From: Deltaproteobacteria bacterium
Lineage (GTDB): Bacteria; UBA10199; SPLOWO2-01-44-7
Assembly (NCBI GenBank): GCA_016203765.1
Contig: JACQMB010000081.1
Coordinates: 1 to 19,578 of the forward strand
Direction of reading: 5' to 3'
Length of the DNA: 19,578 bases
In this document: positions 7,081 to 15,508 of the stretch, in pieces
Layout: each line of letters starts with the position of its first letter
Position numbering within the stretch: position 1 is the stretch's first letter
Notes under the pieces: model-generated
What the model saw: only the letters and a program-made list of their open reading frames with translations
What the model was told of the DNA's origin: nothing
Database searches by the model: none
Made by a program: the position numbers and the translations under genes

Positions 7081-8727
7081 TTATCCCCCGCGCGCCACAA
7101 AGGGTTCGAACAGATTACGGACCTCTTGGGGGTAACTGGTTTGCGTATATTCTTTGATTGCCTTTTCCTGATCCTCGGGATTGGCCAGGGCAAAGTTGAA
7201 ACGAAACAGGGCCCGCTCGTGTCTTTTTTGCTCAGGAGTCGTGGCCTGCCGGTAACGTTCCAAATGAACAAGGGCCATTTGGTTCGGCACCCCGCGATAT
7301 TCGTTGCAACTGTTGGCCGGATAGACGTTCAACGCCATGCCGGGGGCATAGTAGAGAAACCGGCTCGGATCAAAACCGGCCAGACGAAAAGGCATAAAGA
7401 GTACGGCATTGGCCACAGCGCTCAAGGCTGTCCGGTTGCTAACACCGTGCAAGGTGGCACTGCTCCGGTAGGAACATTCGTTTTCCTCCCGGGAAGCGTC
7501 ATACTCGTCCTCCTCAATCTTTCTTCCTATTTGAGAAATGCGGGAAAGAGGGATGGAGACAACCCCCGTGGTCGAAGCCATGTGGAGTAAGGCATAGCCG
7601 AAACGTCTCAAGCCGGCCGTTCTAAAGACGCGTCCAACATATTTAGTGCCTAACCATAACCGGCGAAGCATCCTGCCGGCACGCAAACCGGCGATATCTT
7701 GTTTGAGGGTCGATTGGGCCAGATACGTTCTCTCTCCGGCGGCCAACAAAGCCTTCTTTTCATCCGTAGAAAATTTGTAACCGGTGGTAAAAAAATCGGG
7801 CATCCCCAGCTTCTCGTAGGCTTTATCCGCCACCCTTCTTCCAACCTGCGGAGCGGCACCCCAGAACACCGCGCCCCCGATAAAGTTGGCCGCCCAATCA
7901 GAACTGTAACGGTTGGGGTTGTAACCATCCCGAGTCCACTTTAAGGGATTGTCGCCCCATCTCGGATCCTCCCCCCTGAGGCGGTAATATTCCCGCTGAT
8001 CGGTCCGTCCATACATGTAGGCGCTGTAGAGGGCCCAAACCCCCGTCCAAATCCATTTCGCCGATCTTGACATGATCCGCCCATCAAAAGTTTTTGAATA
8101 TTCGTCCCCGAACATCCAGAGGGCCGCGGCCACTTCGGTGCCGAATGTTCCCCAATAGGCCGTTGTTCTCCAAGGTCCGGTCAGTTCTTTTCCCCCCAGA
8201 TCGTCCACCACCACACCGGGGGCGCTGAAAAAGCCGGAGAACATCAGTTGGGCCATCAACGCGATCTTGAAGGGCTGAAACCATCCCTCTAGACCGATAC
8301 CATAGCGATAGGCGTCAACGGTCATGGCTTTGGCTATGGCACGCGGTGTGAAGCGCCCTCCGCTACTCCCCAGTTTTGCCAAATTGGCGAAGCTGGTTGC
8401 TCCATAGGTTGCCGCGGTGGCCAACTGAAAGGTGTCCTCAAATCCCACACCATGGGCAAGATGCCGCACAGTATGCTGATCCACTTTTTCGACTGCGTTA
8501 AAGACGGCGTCATAGGCGTAGGCCATTTCGGTCAAAAAGGGATTCTCATTAAAATTTTTCATGAATTCGCAATAGGAACCCAGCCGGTAATCATCCAGTT
8601 GGACGGTTTTTGAAGACGCCGGGCCGCTTTGTGTTGAAGCGCTCGCCGCGGTTGCCAACGGCCGGCCGTTTTTTTCAACACAGACACCGGTGAGCGGATT
8701 CAGGATTCCCTTGCACTCTGACGACAT
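7081..8727 (-). CDS. Unknown polytopic membrane protein A1 (paralogue of A2)
   Basis: 548 residues; no known family recognised. No signal peptide; a soluble N-terminal part of about 120 residues with DDYRLGSYCEFMKNF, then hydrophobic segments around WFQPFKIALMAQLMFSGFF, YWGTFGTEVAAALWMFG, WIWTGVWALYSAYMYG, FIGGAVFWGAAPQVG, LHMASTTGVVSIPL and ALSAVANAVLFMPFRLAG, ending in a charged soluble tail. It is collinear with A2 (10843-12570): shared landmarks are the PxW...W...W...(F/V)WG(A/S)xP block, an N(V/M)(Y/I)P motif, and (E/D)(Q/E)KRHxxxLxxFN in the tail. The start ATG lies one base after the B1 stop (TAACATG), with GGAG just upstream, so A1 is translationally coupled to B1. Function unknown; a membrane complex with B1 is inferred from pairing. 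Confidence 0.85.
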   Translation of the reverse strand: MSSECKGILNPLTGVCVEKNGRPLATAASASTQSGPASSKTVQLDDYRLGSYCEFMKNFNENPFLTEMAYAYDAVFNAVEKVDQHTVRHLAHGVGFEDTFQLATAATYGATSFANLAKLGSSGGRFTPRAIAKAMTVDAYRYGIGLEGWFQPFKIALMAQLMFSGFFSAPGVVVDDLGGKELTGPWRTTAYWGTFGTEVAAALWMFGDEYSKTFDGRIMSRSAKWIWTGVWALYSAYMYGRTDQREYYRLRGEDPRWGDNPLKWTRDGYNPNRYSSDWAANFIGGAVFWGAAPQVGRRVADKAYEKLGMPDFFTTGYKFSTDEKKALLAAGERTYLAQSTLKQDIAGLRAGRMLRRLWLGTKYVGRVFRTAGLRRFGYALLHMASTTGVVSIPLSRISQIGRKIEEDEYDASREENECSYRSSATLHGVSNRTALSAVANAVLFMPFRLAGFDPSRFLYYAPGMALNVYPANSCNEYRGVPNQMALVHLERYRQATTPEQKRHERALFRFNFALANPEDQEKAIKEYTQTSYPQEVRNLFEPFVARGG

Positions 8728-8728
8728 G

Positions 8729-10585
8729 TTATCGCTCCGTTAAACTGCTCCTGGGCAGCGGCCCCTCCTCCACGCCTGCCGAAACGACGGCGGAGATATT
8801 GGGATAAGCAAGAAGGCCGGCGGCAATCCACGGGACATAGCCAACCGCTTTCTGCCACAAACTTCCGGCGCGGAGCAGTCCTTGCGCCGCGGGGGAACGC
8901 CCCACCCGCAAACCGAAGGACCCCGCCAATCCGCCCCAAAACGCCCCTTCTGCCGACAACTCGGACCGCCAGACATCGCTAATACTGCGCGAGCGGACCA
9001 TATATCCGTCGGCGATAATTTGTCCATCTTTTTTTGTGCCGAGGAGCGTCCAAAAATCCGCTTCCGCCGTTTTTAAATAGTTTCGGTCGAAAAAGAGATG
9101 GTACCGGATCCGTTCATAATCGCCGTAGACTTCCTCCATTTCCCCTTTCATCTTCCGAACGATTTTTTGAAACCTCTTGTGGAAATCCTTGGACCAATGC
9201 TTCAATCCCCACGCCTCAAAGGCCGACAAGGCCTCGATCAGGGACTCCTTTTCCCCACGCAGTTCCTCCAAAAAGGCTTGTACTACGGCCGGATTTTGCA
9301 CGGCGCTCTTGAGATAAAACTCCCCCGTCCGCGTGTCGATTTGGGGCTCGGTTGCGGTGGAGGCAACGGCGGGGCGCAGGCTTGCTATTTTTTCCTTCAT
9401 CGCCTGTTGATACTCTTCCAGAGAGGCGCGGAGCAGGCCCGCATAGAACAGTTTGGCGTCCGCGCTGATCGCCTCCGATCGCATGAAAACATTCAGCAAA
9501 ATGTAATTAACCGCGGCAACCCCCTCCGGCAGATTTAAATTTTTATACAGTCTTTCCAAAATACCGTTCACGAGGGTGGGGCTCCCGTGTGTTTTGGTCA
9601 ACAGGGCGACGGCCTGTCGGGGGTTGAGGCGGGGGCGGTTGACTAAAAACCGGGAGGCCTCTTTGATAAAATCACCAAGTCGCTCCCCGTGCCGAGGGGG
9701 GATCGGAAAATTGTTTGCGACCGGCTGGTTGGCAATGCCGCTGGCTCCCATAAAATCGCGGCTCCCCAAACGGCACGGAAGCTCTTGGACGGCCTGGGTA
9801 AAATTGAGACAAAAATTTTCAGAGTCGCGATACATGGTGGTGAAAACGCCCGGTTGTTCAAGTTCCGGATGAAACAACTGGGAAAAAACTCCCTGGATTT
9901 CCGGGTTATCACTTCGCCGTGCATGCTCAAAAAGGATGCCCAGGGAACGCGGGTTGAGGGGCTGACTCAAAATGTGATGGGCCAGCCGGATATAGTCCGC
10001 GGTCGATTGGCGGTAGCGGGGATCTTGCACGTTCAAGACAGGGAGGCTGGTCTGTTGTGGATTCCGAAAAGGGGCCGCCTTCTCCTGATAGCTCTTTGCC
10101 GCGGCAATCAATGAAGAGGCGTAAGCCGCGGCCCAGGGAAGACGCGTGCGCCAACTGTTCCCCCAAAAAAATCTGTTAAGAAAACCCAAAGAGCGCGAAG
10201 CCGCGGGAAGGATCAACGCCGGCACGCTGGCGGCGGCTCCAACCTTGATCAAAGCCGGGGCCGCGTAGACGGCACCCAAAACGACGGCCGGAACCGCCAA
10301 TCCCGTGACCGCGGTTACCTTAAGACCGGGCAGAAGGGTTTCGGCATTTTCGATATTTTCGCTTCGTTCCTGAGCCGTCAGTTTCCACAGGCGTTCGCGG
10401 TCCTGCCGGAAACCCTCAACGGTCTCGGAATCAACGGAGGGTTTTTGCAGTTCGGCTTCGACCTGCTTCAGCTCGCCGTCAATTTGGTTATCGACATCGT
10501 CCCACCAATGCAAACCGATCTTCATGATCCGCAACGAGGCGGCAATGTCTCGCAATTCCTTTGATAAAGTGGGTTCCATCGCCAT
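8729..10585 (-). CDS. Unknown membrane-associated protein B1 (paralogue of B2)
   Basis: 618 residues; no family recognised. The first 85 residues form a charged, helical domain shared with B2: (L/F)RIMKxGLHxWDDxDNQI, then KPxxDxExVExFRQxRExLWKLTAxERxENIENAE. Hydrophobic segments follow (about 86-165). A region of about 130 residues has no B2 counterpart. Then come shared blocks xxPEGxxxxxxILLxxF and ELRGEKESLIEALSAFEAW, a helical, charged stretch, and a C-terminal hydrophobic part (AFWGGLAGSFGL..., WIAAGLLAYP). The frame opens at ATG 10585; the next Met codon (10579) is 9 bases after AAGGG and is equally likely. A sigma-28-like promoter lies 18 bases upstream. B1 is followed at once by A1; the order B-A is one operon. 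Confidence 0.85.
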   Translation of the reverse strand: MAMEPTLSKELRDIAASLRIMKIGLHWWDDVDNQIDGELKQVEAELQKPSVDSETVEGFRQDRERLWKLTAQERSENIENAETLLPGLKVTAVTGLAVPAVVLGAVYAAPALIKVGAAASVPALILPAASRSLGFLNRFFWGNSWRTRLPWAAAYASSLIAAAKSYQEKAAPFRNPQQTSLPVLNVQDPRYRQSTADYIRLAHHILSQPLNPRSLGILFEHARRSDNPEIQGVFSQLFHPELEQPGVFTTMYRDSENFCLNFTQAVQELPCRLGSRDFMGASGIANQPVANNFPIPPRHGERLGDFIKEASRFLVNRPRLNPRQAVALLTKTHGSPTLVNGILERLYKNLNLPEGVAAVNYILLNVFMRSEAISADAKLFYAGLLRASLEEYQQAMKEKIASLRPAVASTATEPQIDTRTGEFYLKSAVQNPAVVQAFLEELRGEKESLIEALSAFEAWGLKHWSKDFHKRFQKIVRKMKGEMEEVYGDYERIRYHLFFDRNYLKTAEADFWTLLGTKKDGQIIADGYMVRSRSISDVWRSELSAEGAFWGGLAGSFGLRVGRSPAAQGLLRAGSLWQKAVGYVPWIAAGLLAYPNISAVVSAGVEEGPLPRSSLTER

Positions 10586-10603
10586 TTTCCCTTCTTGTGG
10601 GTA

Positions 10604-10630
10604 TCATCGGCACAAACAGGAAAAAGTTGC
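10604..10630 (-). promoter_or_regulatory. Sigma-28-like promoter of B1-A1
   Basis: Read on the minus strand: GCAACTTT (10630-10623), 11-base spacer, GCCGATGA (10611-10604). It is one of four such sites in this cluster, with one mismatch in the -10 block. A start site 6-7 bases further on would give a leader of about 11-12 nt that still contains AGAAGGG. Confidence 0.75.
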
Positions 10631-10776
10631 TAAAAAATGTCTTTTTTTGCTTGACAATTTGTGTTATTAAAATAGTCAACGTTTACGGAGATAAAGGGTT
10701 ATTAAAGGGTCCAATAAACGTAACTATTTGAAAGTGATTGTCTTTTTAGCCGAACGTATTTTTTCTTATTTTCCAC

Positions 10777-10803
10777 GCAACTTTTTTGGAAATCTGCCGA
10801 TAA
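10777..10803 (+). promoter_or_regulatory. Sigma-28-like promoter of A2
   Basis: GCAACTTT (10777-10784), 11-base spacer, GCCGATAA (10796-10803). The -10 block and 11-base spacing match the E. coli FliA consensus TAAAGTTT-N11-GCCGATAA; the -35 block matches at five of eight positions. A short palindrome, CCCTAT-GG-ATAGGG (10805-10818), covers the expected start site and might be an operator. Confidence 0.78.
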
Positions 10804-10830
10804 CCCCTATGGATAGGGACGATAAGGCAA

Positions 10831-10837
10831 AAGGAGG
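10831..10837 (+). promoter_or_regulatory. Strong ribosome binding site of A2
   Basis: A perfect AAGGAGG lies 5 bases before the ATG at 10843 and fixes the start of A2. It is much stronger than the sites in front of B2, C and D. Confidence 0.85.
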
Positions 10838-10842
10838 GTTTT

Positions 10843-12570
10843 ATGGGTGTTGAATCGCCGGTTCGCGTGGAGGGTTCGGCCCGAGCCATCGATTTGGAGT
10901 TAGGCGAGGCGTCTCAAACGGTTCATCCCTTCACTTCCGCTTCCATCCAGGATGTCGAACTGGAAAAGGTAAGAATAGATGTTGATAAAAACGGGATTCC
11001 CCTCCGTCCGGAAGGTCATTGTAAAGTCATCACCCCCTTGATCAACGTTCAAGCCGCCGATCAAATTGAAAATCCCGCATTGAGATATTTTGTTAAAGGT
11101 TCTTCACGTGGTCTTGATCTTCTCCATAATCTTATCAATGGCACCTACCGGGTGGTCGGCAAGGCGGATGACGTTTTGTTTCAAGATGGTATCGATCGGG
11201 TTACGCAAGTGGCCGGTATTGAACAACCCCTGGCCCAAAAGACGGCGCGTTGGGGTGAAAGAGCGGCCGTTGCTACCCTTTTGGTGGGCGGGATTCAGTA
11301 TGCGAGACAGGGCAACATGGCCGCTGCATTGCAGGGAACCAGGGGATTTTGGAAGCAGGTTTGGCCTTTGGCGATCGCCCTTTATCTCGCCGATTCCAAG
11401 GCCCTTTCCCATGCCAGTAAGGGGTTTGATATTGTTGACCATTATGCCCAAAAATGGGGGAAAATTGAGGAAGGGGAACACGTTTTTATGGGGGATTCCA
11501 GAAAATGGGCCCGGGGGGCTTTTTACGCGGGACTGCTGGGAGGAACGGCGGTTCTGCTTAATTTTCCGGCCAGCAAGGGTTATCGCTCTGTCTCCGCTCC
11601 CAAACCGACACCGGCAGGGGTGAAACCCTACAGTTGGAAAAAGGGATTGGGATGGGCCGGATTCTTTTTTGCCTTGAATACCTACTGGGACAATTTTAGC
11701 GCCCAACAGCGCATTCTTCCAACCCTCCATGACTCGCCCCCTTGGCACGCCTATTGGCCGGGGAATTGGGAGTGGGATTATTTTCAAGGTCATACCGCCG
11801 TTTCGGAAAGCGTTGCCTGGGGTTTGTTTGGTTATGTCTGGGGGTCGCTCCCCGGCTGGCAGACGACTTGGGCCGACCGGAGCATGAAATTTTTGACCGG
11901 CACGGTTCCTTCTTTGGTTACGAGAAAAAAAGTTAAAGGATGGGGTTCCGAAGTTCTCCCGATCGCGAAAGGGAGCCGGGCGGATCAATTTATTCAGCGA
12001 GGCCGTAGTGCGTTTACCCGGGGTGCGCGCGCGGTGGGGGCCAGACTCTTCACCCCGCGCCGTTTTGCCTTTACCGGCCTCTCCGCCCTCGAGGGGTTGC
12101 CTTTGGGTATCGCCATTGGCAGTCTCATGTATAAATCCCAGGATTATGAATCAAAGGAGGCCGTCTCCGGCACGCCGGTGCGCGCCGTCATTACCGGTCC
12201 CCTCTCTACGGCCGGTTCGACGTTTTTTGCCGCCACGAACGGGGTAGCTTATGCCTGGCAGTCGTATCTGTTCAACATGATTCCCGTAAATTATTCCTGG
12301 TCGGCCTGTTCCAAACAGGGAGAAAACCTTTATCAAACGGCCCGCATGCTGGCCGACGATTATGAAACGAGTGAGTCTCCCGATGAAAAGCGGCACCTGG
12401 CGACGTTGCTCTTCAACCTCCACCGGATTGCCTATGACAACGGGTCGGCGGCGGTTGCGGAAAATGAAAAGCTCAGAATCGGCGAACTGTTGGCGGGTGT
12501 GGGTATTGACGCGGAGGCGGTTGAACAAGCCGCCATCCAATATGCGGCTCATGCCCCGGAGATGGAATAA
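10843..12570 (+). CDS. Unknown polytopic membrane protein A2 (paralogue of A1)
   Basis: 575 residues; the only gene of the cluster on the plus strand. No family recognised and no signal peptide. A soluble N-terminal region of about 135 residues (VRVEGSARAIDLELGEAS..., IENPALRYFVKGSSRGLDLLHNLING) precedes hydrophobic segments around AAVATLLVGGIQYA, VWPLAIALYLA, AFYAGLLGGTAVLLNF, GWAGFFFALNTYW, VAWGLFGYVWGSLPG and GLPLGIAIGSLMY, then a charged tail with DEKRHLATLLFNLH. It aligns along its length with A1 by segment order and by PPW...YW...W...FGYVWGSLP and FNMIPVN. It has its own sigma-28-like promoter, diverging from B1. Its stop is 6 bases from the convergent B2 stop, leaving no room for a terminator. 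Confidence 0.87.
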   Translation: MGVESPVRVEGSARAIDLELGEASQTVHPFTSASIQDVELEKVRIDVDKNGIPLRPEGHCKVITPLINVQAADQIENPALRYFVKGSSRGLDLLHNLINGTYRVVGKADDVLFQDGIDRVTQVAGIEQPLAQKTARWGERAAVATLLVGGIQYARQGNMAAALQGTRGFWKQVWPLAIALYLADSKALSHASKGFDIVDHYAQKWGKIEEGEHVFMGDSRKWARGAFYAGLLGGTAVLLNFPASKGYRSVSAPKPTPAGVKPYSWKKGLGWAGFFFALNTYWDNFSAQQRILPTLHDSPPWHAYWPGNWEWDYFQGHTAVSESVAWGLFGYVWGSLPGWQTTWADRSMKFLTGTVPSLVTRKKVKGWGSEVLPIAKGSRADQFIQRGRSAFTRGARAVGARLFTPRRFAFTGLSALEGLPLGIAIGSLMYKSQDYESKEAVSGTPVRAVITGPLSTAGSTFFAATNGVAYAWQSYLFNMIPVNYSWSACSKQGENLYQTARMLADDYETSESPDEKRHLATLLFNLHRIAYDNGSAAVAENEKLRIGELLAGVGIDAEAVEQAAIQYAAHAPEME

Positions 12571-12576
12571 AGGAAT

Positions 12577-14091
12577 CTAAAGTTGCTCGCAAAGGGCTCC
12601 ATAACTGGGCAGGCACATGCGAACGGGTGAATAGTGCCCGGCCAGTTCTTCGGCAGTATAAGAAGAAGTCACGAAACCGGCGGCCAGACCGAAGGGAATG
12701 GCCTTTAGAAAGCTGAAAAAACCGCTTCCCCGAACAAACAGGGTCCCTCCCCACCAACCGGCAAATTGACCGGCGGAAGGGTTCGTGATCAGATTGGCCA
12801 GGGAGGCGTGCTCCACATAGTGCATCCAAATATCCCTGTTCTTCATTTGGAAGTCGATTCCCATGGAGGCAAAACTCTCCTGAATTTTGGCCAAATACTG
12901 GTCCAGATTGTTCAATTTGGATTGAACCTCATTCCAGTGAAGGGAGTAGGCCTTTTGCACATATCCTTTCCGGGACCGTATGACTTGCAGGTACGCCTCG
13001 TGCCGTTCGGGGTTTTCGCTGCGCAAACGGTAATCCACCCAGGCTTCGTGCAAATCCATCAATGCCAATAGGGCCTCCTTTTCCCCGCGCATTTCTTCAA
13101 TCAAATCCTTGATTCCCGGTTCAACGACATATCCTCGAATATAGGTTGTTTGATTTCCCTCCTGGATTTCATAGACCCTTTCCCGGGAAGAGGTTGCGCC
13201 CGTCAGGTTGAGCGTCAAAACCCACCGGCCGTAGCGGCGGACGGCCTGCTTAAATTGGTCTTCAATGACGGGGCCGTACTCATTTTTGGCCGCCGGATCC
13301 AAAACGGGAGAGAGCGAAAAAGTCTCCAACAGGATGTGGGACAATACCAGGGCCCCTTCCGGGGTAACCACCCGGGCAAACATCTTGGGCAAGAGCTCCT
13401 CCACCCATTCCTTTTGATGGGAATATTCCTGGAGAATTTTTATTCCCTCCTCCCACGTAGGAACATTATATTTTATTTTCTGAGCCAGCTCTTTGGGAGG
13501 TTGAACTCTCCGTTCTGTCATTGCTTGCTCCAACTTTTTTGATGCCCAATAGGTTCGAGCCAGGCCGGCCCCCATCAGCAAAGGAACCGGTGCCCAGCGG
13601 CGATACCATCTGCCTTGAATCCACCGGCCGAATTTCTCGGCCGATTGCAAAAGAGAGCGGGATGTCTGGACAGGATGACCCATGGCTTGCCGGACAAACG
13701 CGCTCCCCGCCTCCGCAATCGGTTTGGCCCGGCTCAACAAGGCAGTACCGCCCTTCAGGAGGGCGGCCGCCGCACCCAGCTTCAAAGCGAGTAGGCCTCC
13801 TTCCGCCGCCAAAGCCCCAAGGGCTATTCTTATAGCCCATTTTTTCCCCGCCTCCGCGTTTTCAATGTTCTCCGCGCGTTCCTTGGCCGTCAGTTTCCAC
13901 AATTTTTCCCTCTCTTGCCTGAATTGCTCGACCTGCTCCGGATCTATTTGGGGTTTGGCCAAGACCTGTTCAACAGCCTCCAATTGAGCGTTGATTTGAT
14001 TATCCAGATCGTCCCAGGCGTGAAGTCCCCGCTTCATGATCCGGAAAGAATCCCCAATAGCCTCTATTTCTCGATGATATTGTCCAACCAT
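12577..14091 (-). CDS. Unknown membrane-associated protein B2 (paralogue of B1)
   Basis: 504 residues, no recognised family. The N-terminal domain (FRIMKRGLHAWDDLDNQI ... FRQEREKLWKLTAKERAENIENAE, about 17-80) is nearly the same as in B1. Hydrophobic parts follow at about 84-115 and 168-185. The middle holds TPEGALVLSHILLETF and EMRGEKEALLALMDLHEAW, both shared with B1, then a coiled-coil-like stretch, and a C-terminal Gly/aromatic hydrophobic region (FAGWWGGTLFVRGSGFFSFL, IPFGLAAGFVTSSY) with a CLPSYGALC tail. It is about 110 residues shorter than B1 because it lacks most of B1's central insert. The ATG at 14091 follows a weak ribosome site. It is convergent with A2, so the A2/B2 pair is arranged tail to tail rather than as the B1-A1 operon. 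Confidence 0.86.
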   Translation of the reverse strand: MVGQYHREIEAIGDSFRIMKRGLHAWDDLDNQINAQLEAVEQVLAKPQIDPEQVEQFRQEREKLWKLTAKERAENIENAEAGKKWAIRIALGALAAEGGLLALKLGAAAALLKGGTALLSRAKPIAEAGSAFVRQAMGHPVQTSRSLLQSAEKFGRWIQGRWYRRWAPVPLLMGAGLARTYWASKKLEQAMTERRVQPPKELAQKIKYNVPTWEEGIKILQEYSHQKEWVEELLPKMFARVVTPEGALVLSHILLETFSLSPVLDPAAKNEYGPVIEDQFKQAVRRYGRWVLTLNLTGATSSRERVYEIQEGNQTTYIRGYVVEPGIKDLIEEMRGEKEALLALMDLHEAWVDYRLRSENPERHEAYLQVIRSRKGYVQKAYSLHWNEVQSKLNNLDQYLAKIQESFASMGIDFQMKNRDIWMHYVEHASLANLITNPSAGQFAGWWGGTLFVRGSGFFSFLKAIPFGLAAGFVTSSYTAEELAGHYSPVRMCLPSYGALCEQL

Positions 14092-14145
14092 TTAATTTTG
14101 CTCGTTTTTTAAATAAACCCCGCCCACACGCATCTCACAATCTAG

Positions 14146-14172
14146 TTATCGGCGAAATGCCAAAAAAGTTGC
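14146..14172 (-). promoter_or_regulatory. Sigma-28-like promoter of B2
   Basis: Read on the minus strand: GCAACTTT (14172-14165), 11-base spacer, GCCGATAA (14153-14146); a perfect copy of the A2 site, with the same TTTGG after the -35 block. It lies just after the C stop codon and 54 bases before the B2 ATG. Confidence 0.78.
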
Positions 14173-14187
14173 TTAAAACCAAAGGGA

Positions 14188-15438
14188 TTACGGTGAAGTC
14201 AACGAATCGGCGGGGGATACCCCCTTGGCTGGGGCAGACCGTAGCATCGATTGATCAATCAAATGCATCGCTAAGGGAACCTGGTTTGCCAAGGCAAGCC
14301 GGACCGCTTCTTCTAATTCGGTACCGCCGTCAACAAAAGAATTGCCGCCGACTAATCGTTCCATTTCTTGAATCAGGCGCACGGCCTGCCCGCGGCCGTC
14401 CAGCACATGCTTGACATCTTCCAATCTCTCCGCCGCCGTCTTGCCATGGATCATTTCATAATGGGCCGCCGTATAAATCTGTCGCAGATAAGGTTTTTCA
14501 AGCTGAGTCATCACAAATTTTTTAATCTTCGCCCAGACAATCCGGAAAGGCATTCGCTCTTCGCCGGGCAATGCCGCCAAAGCCTCTTCAATCTTTTGGA
14601 TTTTATTGGTCGACCCGCGCCCGTGGATATCCTCCCGCAGGAAAGGTTTCCAACTTCCCCTCTCCCCCTTCCATTGAATCGGTTCTCCCTCTTTGAGAAC
14701 GATGAGGGCCTTCATGGCCACATAAGCCGCCTCCGATTCCTCTTCCAGGTAACTCCGCGTCACGGGATGCCGCATATTATACCAGTGTCTCAGTTCATGA
14801 AGGGTAACGTAGGTCAACCAATCGCTCAGAAAGTCGCCCGTTGCGCTTAAACTGAAGCGGACCGTCCCGGCCTTGTATTCCCCGGAAAGCGGTAATCCGA
14901 TTTCATCCAGAATTTGCACGGCTTCGTGAATGGGAAGATCCCCCTCTTTTTTGAGGGCCTTCATCACCGCTTGAGCAAAAGGGGTGAAATCATTTGAAAT
15001 GCCGGAAGCGCCCCAGGGAGAACCCTGCCGTTGTTGCATGGCCTCATGAGCCGCACGGGCCTTGTGAAATAATAAAAAGGTTCTCACCCTGGCCAAACGC
15101 TCATCAATGGAAGAACCCTTGGAAGAGGCATGATAGACCTCCAGAATTTCGCTTTCCGCAACACCACCGCAATGGGCCAGTCTGACTAACTGGGCAATCT
15201 TTTTTCGCGAATCGGAATTAGCCAGATAGGGAGAAGGCATTAGACTCAACCAATGAGAATAAGAGGAATGGCTGGGAAAGGACAAGGGGGTTTCGCCCCG
15301 GAGGAGAGATCCAAAATCACAATGGGGGGGGTTCTGCTCAAAACAATCCAACGGTACTTCGCACCAGGGCGGTTCTTGCGCTTCCCGCTCACAGGCAGGA
15401 CATCGGGGGACCTGTTCATTCAAGGCGCAAATTTCCAT
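14188..15438 (-). CDS. Unknown protein C with Cys-rich N-terminus and HExxH metallopeptidase-like motif
   Basis: 416 residues, no recognised family. The first 40 residues hold six cysteines (4, 13, 16, 26, 32, 40), including CPAC, which may bind a metal. A central TLHELRHWYNMRHP gives HELRH at 214-218, a zinc-peptidase HExxH motif. It is followed by YLEEESEAAYVAMKAL, where E236 is well placed as a third, gluzincin-type ligand. No signal peptide or clear TM segment. The C-terminal half is helical and charged. It lies 62 bases after D and may be co-transcribed with it; a GCCGATAA block overlaps the D stop codon, 62 bases upstream of the ATG. Proteolysis, perhaps of A or B proteins, is inference only; the motif alone does not prove activity. 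Confidence 0.82.
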   Translation of the reverse strand: MEICALNEQVPRCPACEREAQEPPWCEVPLDCFEQNPPHCDFGSLLRGETPLSFPSHSSYSHWLSLMPSPYLANSDSRKKIAQLVRLAHCGGVAESEILEVYHASSKGSSIDERLARVRTFLLFHKARAAHEAMQQRQGSPWGASGISNDFTPFAQAVMKALKKEGDLPIHEAVQILDEIGLPLSGEYKAGTVRFSLSATGDFLSDWLTYVTLHELRHWYNMRHPVTRSYLEEESEAAYVAMKALIVLKEGEPIQWKGERGSWKPFLREDIHGRGSTNKIQKIEEALAALPGEERMPFRIVWAKIKKFVMTQLEKPYLRQIYTAAHYEMIHGKTAAERLEDVKHVLDGRGQAVRLIQEMERLVGGNSFVDGGTELEEAVRLALANQVPLAMHLIDQSMLRSAPAKGVSPADSLTSP

Positions 15439-15500
15439 GGCGGGGGCATTAAAGCAGAGGTGTCAAGGACAAGTCAAGCGAGGGTGTTGTACTCAGCCAT

Positions 15501-15508
15501 TTATCGGC
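15501..15508 (-). promoter_or_regulatory. Possible -10 block for C
   Basis: A perfect GCCGATAA on the minus strand overlaps the D stop codon (its TAA is the stop). No matching GCAACTTT lies 11 bases upstream (the 8-mer there is CTGATTCG), so this may be chance or a weak promoter. Confidence 0.3.

Noticed and set aside
10651..10678. Sigma-70 promoter starting with TTGACA between B1 and A2
   Set aside because: No good -10 lies 16-18 bases downstream; the best candidate, TAGTCA, is poor.
11104..11988. 294-codon minus-strand open frame inside A2
   Set aside because: A2 has a promoter, a perfect ribosome site and a paralogue; the antisense frame has none of these.
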